Assembly (NCBI GenBank): GCA_002431945.1
Contig: DJET01000080.1
Span: forward strand, 1-8,681
From: Ruminococcaceae bacterium UBA5891
GTDB taxonomy: Bacteria > Bacillota > Clostridia > Oscillospirales > Acutalibacteraceae
Direction of reading: 5' to 3'
Length of the DNA stretch: 8,681 nucleotides
Shown here: positions 1 to 4,818 of the stretch, piece by piece
Numbering within the stretch: position 1 is the first letter of the stretch
Layout of the letters: every line of letters starts with the position of its first letter
Program-made: the position numbers and the translations under genes
The notes under the pieces: generated by a model
What the model was told of the DNA's origin: nothing
The model's input: the letters and a program-made list of their open reading frames with translations, nothing else
The model's database searches: none

Positions 1-10
1 AGCAATCCGT
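1..10 (-). repeat. Partial palindromic intergenic repeat (copy A)
   Basis: The window opens with AGCAATCCGT, which matches the final bases of the reverse-oriented repeat that follows (GGCAATCCGT at 112-121). It is most simply the tail of another copy cut by the window edge. Only ten bases are visible, so the call rests on its closeness to copies B and C. Confidence 0.45.
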
Positions 11-22
11 TCTTCCATTTTC

Positions 23-120
23 GTCATTGCGAAGGTGCGGGTGTCCGGTGGACACCTCTGCGGAGCAGAAGCACCGACCGAGCCGGCAGGCGAGACCGCC
101 GTAAGGCGTGTGGCAATCCG
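23..120 (-). repeat. Palindromic intergenic repeat, long form (copy B)
   Basis: Read on the minus strand, this unit starts CGGATTGCCAC and ends CTTCGCAATGAC, the same ends as copies D and E. It is about 98 bp long, against about 36 bp for the others, because of extra internal sequence. That interior carries a perfect 7-bp hairpin, GGTGTCC (40-46), loop GGT, GGACACC (50-56). The outer ATTGC/GCAAT pair closes the whole unit. Dispersed repeats with this GCAATGAC...GGATTGCC signature are known from many bacterial genomes as REP-like, non-coding intergenic palindromes. No reading frame here resembles a protein. Confidence 0.75.
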
Positions 121-139
121 TTCCCCATAAATGGAATTT

Positions 140-174
140 ACGGATTACCGCGCACCCCCGTGCTTCGTAATGAC
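140..174 (+). repeat. Palindromic intergenic repeat, variant stem (copy C)
   Basis: This 35-bp unit runs ACGGATTACC...TTCGTAATGAC and contains an inner hairpin GCAC (152-155), loop CCCC, GTGC (160-163). Compared with copies B, D and E, both sides of the outer stem differ: ATTGC has become ATTAC and GCAAT has become GTAAT, so pairing is kept. It lies head to head with copy B, with AATCCGT at 115-121 facing ACGGATT at 140-146. Confidence 0.72.
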
Positions 175-335
175 AATTTTCCCCCATTTTTTATAAAGTT
201 TCCGCCGATTACATATTGGGTTTCCCCGAAAAAGGCCGTTACCCAAAAGATAAAAATATTTTTTAAATTAGCTATTGAAATTAACCCCTTTAGGTATTAT
301 ACTGTTTTAGTAAGAATTTTTGGGGGAAAATTAAA
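175..335. other. AT-rich intergenic leader of the DUF3048 gene
   Basis: This stretch has no convincing gene. A short reading frame that crosses it gives a low-complexity, Phe/Lys/Pro-rich peptide and runs into the lipoprotein gene in another frame. A weak 6-bp inverted repeat, TTGGGT (216-221) and ACCCAA (241-246), could form a small hairpin, but no T-run follows. The rest is A/T-rich DNA leading into the promoter at 275-303 and the ribosome binding site GGGGGA at 322-327. Confidence 0.6.
275..303 (+). promoter_or_regulatory. Sigma-A-type promoter of the DUF3048 gene
   Basis: The -35 box TTGAAA (275-280) and the -10 box TATACT (298-303) are separated by exactly 17 bp. An A/T-rich tract lies upstream (250-270), as expected of an UP-like element. 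Transcription should start near 310, leaving a leader of about 26 nt before the ATG at 336. Confidence 0.8.
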
Positions 336-1373
336 ATGGCAAAAAAACTGTTTCTTTTGGCAATGTGTTTAGTTTTGTGCCTGTGTGCAGGCTGCGGCAA
401 GCAGACCGACAGGCTCAGTGTAGATAAAGGCGACGAACCAGATATAAGCAGCGCCGCACCGCAGCCCGCGGCTCACATAAATCCGCTTACCGGTCTTGAG
501 GGCGTTTCGGAAAGTAAGGTAAACGACCGCCCCGTAGCGGTAATGATAAACAATATTTCGGTAGCGCAGCCCGTGCAGACCGGTCTTTCAAAGGCAGACA
601 TTGTTTACGAAACCGAGGTTGAGGGCGGCATAACCCGTCTTTTGGCGGTTTTTCAGGATATAACCGCCGCCGAAAAAATAGGCACTATACGCTCGGCGCG
701 TTACCCGTATGTTGACCTTGCAATGGGCCATAACGCAATTTACGTACACTGCGGTCAGGACGGTACATACTGCGAACCGCACTTAAAGGATACCGATAAC
801 GTAAATCTGCTTAACAAAAATTACGGCGTACGCATAAAGAACGGTCTTGCTTCGGAGCATACCCTTTACGCCAACAGCGAAAAGCTTTGGAGCTCTATTG
901 TAAGCGACGGTCATAAAACCGCAAATACCGGCACCGATACATGGGTAAAATTTGCCGATAAGGAAAGCCCCGTAACGCTTGAAAACGCCGCAAGCTCCGT
1001 AAGCGTTGCTTTTTCGGCAAGCTACAAAACCGTATTTAAATACGATTCTGCGACGGGCACTTATACAAGATATTTCGGAAATACTCTTCGCAAGGATTAC
1101 TTTACCGGCGAAACCGAAAGCTTTAAAAACGTTTTTGTTTTGCTTACAACAATACGCAATTATCCTGACGGCAAGCACCGCGAGGTATTACTTGATTCGG
1201 GCGACGGATATTACTGCGTAAACGGCACATATACTGCTATTAAATGGAGCAAGGGCGCCGCTAAAAACGGCTTTAAGTTTACAAATACAGACGGCAGCGA
1301 GCTTACCGTAAATCCCGGCAGCAGCTGGGTTTGCATAGCAAACGCCTCTACCTCTAAGCCTATATTTGAATAA
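336..1373 (+). CDS. DUF3048 domain lipoprotein (YerB-like)
   Basis: This 345-residue protein is predicted to be exported and anchored to the outer face of the membrane by a lipid. It starts with a lipoprotein signal peptide: Lys3-Lys4, a hydrophobic core (5-17), then CAGC ending at Cys20, the likely lipidated residue. The -3 position is Cys rather than the usual Leu. A short linker (21-46) leads to the DUF3048 N-terminal domain (about 47-205), with NPLTGL, NDRPVAVMINN, ADIVYE, EGGITRLLAVF and IGTIRSAR. The C-terminal DUF3048 part (about 215-340) includes YTRYFGN, DYFTGE and the ending GSSWVCI. The family is named after Bacillus YerB; its biochemical role is not established, so none is given. 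The ATG at 336 is supported by GGGGGA at 322-327 (8-nt spacing). The gene stands alone between its own promoter and a terminator. Confidence 0.9.
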   Translation: MAKKLFLLAMCLVLCLCAGCGKQTDRLSVDKGDEPDISSAAPQPAAHINPLTGLEGVSESKVNDRPVAVMINNISVAQPVQTGLSKADIVYETEVEGGITRLLAVFQDITAAEKIGTIRSARYPYVDLAMGHNAIYVHCGQDGTYCEPHLKDTDNVNLLNKNYGVRIKNGLASEHTLYANSEKLWSSIVSDGHKTANTGTDTWVKFADKESPVTLENAASSVSVAFSASYKTVFKYDSATGTYTRYFGNTLRKDYFTGETESFKNVFVLLTTIRNYPDGKHREVLLDSGDGYYCVNGTYTAIKWSKGAAKNGFKFTNTDGSELTVNPGSSWVCIANASTSKPIFE

Positions 1374-1384
1374 GCCATATTAAA

Positions 1385-1418
1385 AGAGCGTCGGCAGAAC
1401 CGGCGCTCTCGGTTTCTT
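1385..1418 (+). terminator. Intrinsic terminator of the DUF3048 gene
   Basis: A 10-bp stem (AGAGCGTCGG at 1385-1394 with CCGGCGCTCT at 1400-1409, one G-T pair) closes a 5-nt loop. It begins 12 bp after the stop codon and is followed by the modest T-rich tail GGTTTCTT. The weak tail lowers certainty about its efficiency. Confidence 0.75.
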
Positions 1419-1429
1419 AAAAAGAAAAA

Positions 1430-1466
1430 CGGATTGCCACAGCCGTTTACACGGCTTCGCAATGAC
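1430..1466 (+). repeat. Palindromic intergenic repeat (copy D)
   Basis: This 37-bp unit runs CGGATTGCCAC...CTTCGCAATGAC. The outer ATTGC/GCAAT stem encloses a perfect inner hairpin AGCCGT (1441-1446), loop TTAC, ACGGCT (1451-1456). It sits just after the terminator of the DUF3048 gene, a usual location for REP-like elements. The 51 bp from here to the MITE-like element (1467-1517) show no recognisable feature. Confidence 0.8.
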
Positions 1467-1517
1467 AGGCGGGATAGAAAACGAAATTCCGCCCGCAATA
1501 TCAGCCTTACCTGCAGT

Positions 1518-1541
1518 TAGACAATACAATCAGGGTACAAT
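1518..1541 (+). repeat. Left terminal inverted repeat of the MITE-like element
   Basis: These 24 bp are the exact reverse complement of 1768-1791, with no mismatch. A perfect repeat of this length over a 274-bp span is very unlikely by chance and suggests recent insertion or sequence constraint. Confidence 0.85.
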
Positions 1542-1550
1542 GCTTTTTTG

Positions 1551-1646
1551 AAGAAACGGCGCCGTTATCGGCATTGTTGCCCTCCGCTCACAATACGCCA
1601 GTATTACTCGGTCGGGCGCCGCGCCGCTAAACAGCGCCGTTTTCTT
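1551..1646. repeat. Internal hairpin arm 1 of the MITE-like element
   Basis: AAGAAACGGCGC (1551-1562) pairs with GCGCCGTTTTCTT (1634-1646) with one bulged base. The left half also overlaps a perfect 12-bp palindrome, AACGGCGCCGTT (1555-1566). The enclosed loop holds the small hairpin at 1592-1605 and GC-rich sequence (1617-1626). Confidence 0.65.
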
Positions 1647-1659
1647 ACAAAATCTTTGA

Positions 1660-1763
1660 CCCATAGCGAGAAAATTTTTTCGCTTATGAAGTCGAGGAAT
1701 GCAGGAATACCGGCGTATTTCAAATGACGAGACAATATAATCGGACAAATTTTCCGCTATGGG
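1660..1763. repeat. Internal hairpin arm 2 of the MITE-like element
   Basis: CCCATAGCGAGAAAATTT (1660-1677) pairs over 17 bp with AAATTTTCCGCTATGGG (1747-1763), leaving one bulged A at 1669. The enclosed region holds the small hairpin AATAC-CGGC-GTATT (1706-1719) and an isolated TATAAT (1736-1741). With arm 1 and the terminal repeats it gives a three-stem fold. Confidence 0.7.
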
Positions 1764-1767
1764 AAGT

Positions 1768-1791
1768 ATTGTACCCTGATTGTATTGTCTA
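1768..1791 (-). repeat. Right terminal inverted repeat of the MITE-like element
   Basis: These 24 bp are the exact reverse complement of 1518-1541. The repeat ends 37 bp before the ATG of the LCP gene, leaving little room for an independent promoter between element and gene. Confidence 0.85.
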
Positions 1792-1828
1792 TGCAAAATA
1801 AAAACAGTAAAAGGATACGGTGAATTTT

Positions 1829-2923
1829 ATGAATTACGGCAACGATTCAAGAGATTTATATTCAAGCTCCGGCAAGGACCGCGCCTTACATAATTACGAC
1901 GATATTTATTCCGAATCAAGGCAAAGAAAAGCCGTACCGCACCCGCCGCAAAATAAAAAAAGCGGTAAAAAAGCAAAAAAGCGCCGCGGACAGGCCGTGG
2001 CGTTAACCCTTATAATTTTTATTTGCTGCTTGCTGCTAAGCTGCGGCGGGCTTTATCTGTACGCCTACCGCACAATAGATAAAATAGAGCGCGAGCCGCT
2101 TGATACGGCCGATCTCGGTATCACAACGGATAAATACTCCTCGGTTAAAAACATAGCTCTTTTAGGGCTTGATACAAGAGAGGATAACAACGTAGGCAGA
2201 AGCGACGCGGTGGTTATTTTAACCGTTGACAAAAAGCATAAAAAGCTTAAGCTTACCTCGGTCGCGCGCGATACATACGTAGCGATCGAAGGCAGAGGAA
2301 ACGATAAGCTTACCCACGCCTACGCTTACGGCAAAAACCAGCTTGCGGTTAAAACGCTTAACCAAAATTTCGGAACCGAGATAACCGATTACGTTACGTT
2401 TAATTTCTTCGGTATGTCGCGCGTGATAGATTATATAGGCGGCGTTACGATAGACGTTACCGAAAAGGAACGCGTGGAAATGAACACGAATATCTTTCCC
2501 GAAATGCGCGCCCTCGGTATTGACTGCCCCGATATCGAAGCGGCGGGAACGCAAGTTTTAAACGGCGGACAGGCAGTGTGCTACGCGCGCATACGCCACA
2601 CCGATAACGACATTCAGCGCGGAAACCGCCAAAAAACCGTGCTTGCGGCAATGTTTTCCAAGGTTAAAAAAACAAACCCGTTAAAGCTGCCAAAAATTGC
2701 CGAAAACGTTATAAGCGAATGTAAAACCTCGCTTTCCACAAGCGATATAATAAATATGGGGCTTTGGGCGGTGCTTTCCTCACCCGAAATCGAGCAGTTA
2801 AGCATACCGAACGACAACGTACCCTCCGCAGGCAAAACAATAAAGGGCGTGTGGTATTACGTATACGACCTTGATAAAGCAAAAAATGAAATTTACAACT
2901 TTATCACCGCCGATAACGAATAA
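1829..2923 (+). CDS. LytR-CpsA-Psr (LCP) family cell-envelope protein
   Basis: LCP proteins attach undecaprenyl-linked glycopolymers (wall teichoic acid, capsule or related polymers) to peptidoglycan on the outer face of the membrane. This 364-residue protein has a basic, hydrophilic cytoplasmic tail (1-54, ending in a Lys/Arg cluster), one membrane segment (about 56-78) and an extracellular LCP core (about 108-280). Family motifs are intact: LLGLDTRE, GRSDAVVILTV, SVARDT, DKLTHAYAYG, and the Arg/Asp-rich YARIRHTDNDIQRGNRQ (252-268) that contacts pyrophosphate in known structures. The attached polymer cannot be inferred because no glycan genes are nearby. Start choice: ATG 1829 has GGTGA (1819-1823) at 5 nt; a GTG at 1820, with AAGGA only 4 nt upstream, would add three residues. 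It follows the MITE-like element and has no clear promoter of its own. Confidence 0.92.
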   Translation: MNYGNDSRDLYSSSGKDRALHNYDDIYSESRQRKAVPHPPQNKKSGKKAKKRRGQAVALTLIIFICCLLLSCGGLYLYAYRTIDKIEREPLDTADLGITTDKYSSVKNIALLGLDTREDNNVGRSDAVVILTVDKKHKKLKLTSVARDTYVAIEGRGNDKLTHAYAYGKNQLAVKTLNQNFGTEITDYVTFNFFGMSRVIDYIGGVTIDVTEKERVEMNTNIFPEMRALGIDCPDIEAAGTQVLNGGQAVCYARIRHTDNDIQRGNRQKTVLAAMFSKVKKTNPLKLPKIAENVISECKTSLSTSDIINMGLWAVLSSPEIEQLSIPNDNVPSAGKTIKGVWYYVYDLDKAKNEIYNFITADNE

Positions 2924-2926
2924 GCC

Positions 2927-3625
2927 CTATTCAAAAATACTTTTATAATCCTTGCTTATAGCCATACAAACATAATCGTCGTCTGTAATTATTACGTGGT
3001 CAAGCAGCTTTACGCCTATATGATCGAGCGCCGCCTTTATATCATCGGTTACAAAAATGTCTTCCTCGCTCGGAATGGCAACGCCGCCCGGATGATTGTG
3101 GGCTATCACGGTGCATGCCGCCTTGCGCTTAAGCGCGTTTTCTATTATGTCTCTTGCCGAAACGTGCACCTCGTTTGCATTGCCGCGCGCTAAAATATCA
3201 TAGCTTATCATATTGCCCTTGCCGTTAAAGGTTACCATAGAAAAGACCTCGTCCGTTAAGCCGAAATATCGGCTCATAAGAAAGCGGCAAACATCGTCTC
3301 TGCCCATACGCTTTTCGCTGTCGTCGCTTTTTTCGGCTAAGTAGATCCGCGCTATCGGTATTATCATTTTCAAAAACGCCGCGGTGCATTCCCCTACGCC
3401 CGGAACCTGCATAAGCTCGTCCTTAGAGGCGTCAAGTATGCCCGATATCGTTCCGAAGCGCTCAACCAGCGCATGCGCGGTATTGTTTGTATCCTTTCTC
3501 GGCACGGCGTAATAAAGCATCATTTCAACTATTTTATGCGTAGGTGTGTTAGGTGAAAATCCGTTTTCAAAAAATTCCATTCTGACCCTTTTGCGGTGAC
3601 CGCTGTGAGTACCTTCCTTTCCCAT
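2927..3625 (-). CDS. radC: RadC family JAMM-domain protein
   Basis: This 232-residue protein belongs to the RadC (UPF0758) family, whose original link to DNA repair in E. coli was later disputed, so the role is left open. The N-terminal part (about 1-95) has the usual HxGHRKR opening and a helix-hairpin-helix-like stretch around VPGVGE (74-79), suggesting nucleic-acid contact. The C-terminal JAB/MPN domain (about 110-232) carries the metalloprotease-type metal site HNHPGG (176-181) with Ser186 and Asp189, Glu126 upstream, and LLDHVIITDD. Length and motifs are complete. The start at 3625 is chosen because GGGAGTG (3638-3632) lies 6 nt upstream and family members begin here; an ATG at 3640 would add MGVRH but has a poor binding site. 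It converges on the LCP gene. Confidence 0.92.
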   Translation of the reverse strand: MGKEGTHSGHRKRVRMEFFENGFSPNTPTHKIVEMMLYYAVPRKDTNNTAHALVERFGTISGILDASKDELMQVPGVGECTAAFLKMIIPIARIYLAEKSDDSEKRMGRDDVCRFLMSRYFGLTDEVFSMVTFNGKGNMISYDILARGNANEVHVSARDIIENALKRKAACTVIAHNHPGGVAIPSEEDIFVTDDIKAALDHIGVKLLDHVIITDDDYVCMAISKDYKSIFE

Positions 3626-3631
3626 GTGTCT

Positions 3632-3638
3632 CACTCCC
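3632..3638 (-). promoter_or_regulatory. Ribosome binding site deciding the radC start
   Basis: On the minus strand GGGAGTG sits 6 nt before the ATG at 3625. The alternative ATG at 3640 overlaps the edge of this motif and has only CAGCAGAT upstream, so initiation at 3625 is favoured. Confidence 0.6.
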
Positions 3639-3654
3639 ATATCTGCTGTGAATT

Positions 3655-3683
3655 ATTATAATACGGTTTTTCCCCATATTCAA
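3655..3683 (-). promoter_or_regulatory. Sigma-A-type promoter of radC
   Basis: On the minus strand TTGAAT (3683-3678) and a perfect TATAAT (3660-3655) are 17 bp apart. Transcription would start near 3648, giving a leader of about 23 nt before the ATG at 3625. Confidence 0.75.
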
Positions 3684-3723
3684 GCCGTTAAAGACAATTT
3701 TTTAAAAAAATTCAGGAGAAATT

Positions 3724-4725
3724 ATGAAATCATTCAGCATTACAAAAAACGACGCCGGTATGCGGCTTGATAAATTTATTGTAAAAAACTGCCCCTCTCT
3801 GCCCGCTCCCCTTATGTTTAAATACATACGCACAAAGCGGATAAAGGTAAACGGCAAACGCGCCGAAATAAGCACCCGCCTTAAAGAGGGCGACGAGGTA
3901 GACGCATATATAAACGATGAGTTTTTTGTATCGGTCAAGCCTAAGTACGACTTTTTATCCGCCCCCGCGAATATCGATATAGTATACGAGGACGAAAACA
4001 TACTTCTTGCCGATAAAAAGCAGGGGCTTTTGGTCCACCCCGATAAAAACGAATATAACGACACGCTTATAGCCCGTATACAGCATTACCTTTATAATAA
4101 GGGCGAGTATAAGCCGGACTTTGAAAACAGCTTTCGCCCCGCGCTTGCAAACCGGATAGACCGCAACACCGGCGGAATAGTAATCGCCGCCAAAAACGCC
4201 GAGGCATTAAGAATTCTGTGCGATAAAATCAAAAACCGCGAGATCGAGAAAAAATACCTTGCCGTTGTTCACGGAACGCCGAAAAAGCAAAGCGATACGC
4301 TTGAGGGCTTTCTTAAAAAGAACGAAGAAAAAAACAAGGTGTACCTTACCTCGCGCAAAACGGAGGACAGCCTTACCGTTAAAACCCGCTACACCGTAAC
4401 GGAAAGCAAAAACGGGCTTTCCCTGCTTGATATAGACCTGCTTACGGGACGTACCCACCAAATAAGGGCGCATATGGCGTCTATCGGCCATCCGCTGCTG
4501 GGAGACGGCAAATACGGCAAGCTGGCAGACGATAAAAAAGCCGGCTTTAACAGGCAGGCGCTTTATTCATACAGCCTTAAATTCAATTTTAAGACCGACG
4601 CTGGCGCGCTTAACTACTTAAACGGCAGGCGCTTTTGCGTAAAGGAGGTATGGTTTGCCGATAAGCTTTTCGGGAACGGGTATAAAAAGCTTTTGAACGG
4701 TCAGGCCGATGAAAATAGGTCTTGA
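3724..4725 (+). CDS. RluA-family 23S rRNA-type pseudouridine synthase
   Basis: This 333-residue enzyme should convert uridine to pseudouridine in RNA, most likely large-subunit rRNA, in the cytoplasm. An S4 RNA-binding domain comes first (about 13-62: MRLDKFIVKN, IRTKRIKVNGKRA, LKEGDEV). The catalytic domain follows (about 82-300), with IVYEDENILLADKKQGLLVHP, the active-site motif NRIDRNTGG (143-151, catalytic Asp146), KYLAVVHG and GRTHQIRAHM...GHPLLGDGKYG (242-265). The active-site motif departs from the common HRLDxxTSG but keeps Arg, Asp and Thr. S4-containing members include RluC and RluD; which uridines this one modifies cannot be read from sequence. AGGAG (3714-3718) lies 5 nt before the ATG. 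It is divergent from radC and has only a weak promoter candidate. Its stop codon lies inside the next promoter. Confidence 0.9.
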   Translation: MKSFSITKNDAGMRLDKFIVKNCPSLPAPLMFKYIRTKRIKVNGKRAEISTRLKEGDEVDAYINDEFFVSVKPKYDFLSAPANIDIVYEDENILLADKKQGLLVHPDKNEYNDTLIARIQHYLYNKGEYKPDFENSFRPALANRIDRNTGGIVIAAKNAEALRILCDKIKNREIEKKYLAVVHGTPKKQSDTLEGFLKKNEEKNKVYLTSRKTEDSLTVKTRYTVTESKNGLSLLDIDLLTGRTHQIRAHMASIGHPLLGDGKYGKLADDKKAGFNRQALYSYSLKFNFKTDAGALNYLNGRRFCVKEVWFADKLFGNGYKKLLNGQADENRS

Positions 4726-4750
4726 AAAATGCGCTGAAATGTATTATATT
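4722..4750 (+). promoter_or_regulatory. Sigma-A-type promoter of the aminotransferase gene
   Basis: TTGAAA (4722-4727) and TATATT (4745-4750) are 17 bp apart. The -35 box includes the TGA stop of the upstream pseudouridine synthase gene (4723-4725). The expected start of transcription, about 4757, coincides with the leader hairpin at 4756-4772. Confidence 0.78.
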
Positions 4751-4755
4751 TAATA

Positions 4756-4772
4756 GGTTACGGGAGGTAACC
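4756..4772 (+). promoter_or_regulatory. 5'-end leader hairpin with Shine-Dalgarno-like loop
   Basis: GGTTAC (4756-4761) pairs perfectly with GTAACC (4767-4772) around loop GGGAG, so GGGAGG straddles the loop and the stem. It falls at the predicted 5' end of the aminotransferase mRNA. No start codon lies at a usable distance, so GGAGG is not a normal binding site here. A role in mRNA stability or ribosome standby is possible but unproven; no known riboswitch class is recognised. Confidence 0.45.
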
Positions 4773-4803
4773 GCAGCGCATACATTATAATTTGGCGTCA
4801 AGG

Positions 4804-4808
4804 AAGGA
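4804..4808 (+). promoter_or_regulatory. Ribosome binding site deciding the aminotransferase start
   Basis: AAGGA (4804-4808), within AGGAAGGA (4801-4808), is 10 nt before ATG 4819 but only 1 nt before ATG 4810. An in-frame TTG at 4792 lies upstream of the motif. Start 4819 is therefore favoured. Confidence 0.55.
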
Positions 4809-4818
4809 TATGGTAATT

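Larger units (their letters stand above)
1518..1791. mobile_element. MITE-like non-autonomous element, 274 bp
   Basis: The segment is bounded by perfect 24-bp terminal inverted repeats (1518-1541 and 1768-1791), starting TAGACAATACAATCAGG on the left with its exact reverse complement on the right. The outermost TA on each side could be a target-site duplication; TA duplications are typical of IS630/Tc1-mariner-type transposases, which can mobilise such elements. No transposase is encoded. The interior folds into two further arms: 1551-1562 with 1634-1646, and 1660-1677 with 1747-1763. A hairpin AATAC-GCCA-GTATT (1592-1605) recurs inverted with one mismatch at 1706-1719. This layout fits a MITE; the transposase family is inferred from the possible TA duplication only. 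Other copies in the genome would settle it. Confidence 0.72.

Noticed and set aside
160..372. A 70-codon plus-strand frame before the DUF3048 gene
   Set aside because: Its product is Phe/Pro/Lys-rich with no domain, it crosses the strong promoter at 275-303, has no ribosome binding site, and overlaps the start of a clear lipoprotein gene in another frame.
783..1178. Long minus-strand frames inside the DUF3048 gene (and similar ones within the LCP, rluA, aminotransferase and sec genes)
   Set aside because: All are antisense to well-supported genes, lack family motifs and binding sites, and arise from codon bias in the real frames.
1518..1791. Possible CRISPR array or retron-type RNA in the repeat-rich gap
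   Set aside because: There is only one inverted pair and no regularly spaced direct repeats, and no cas or reverse transcriptase gene is in the window. Terminal inverted repeats fit a MITE better.
4786..4791. TATAAT just before the aminotransferase start as a second promoter
   Set aside because: The -35 position 17 bp upstream reads GGAGGT, and no acceptable -35 exists at 16-18 bp spacing; it would also leave a very short leader.
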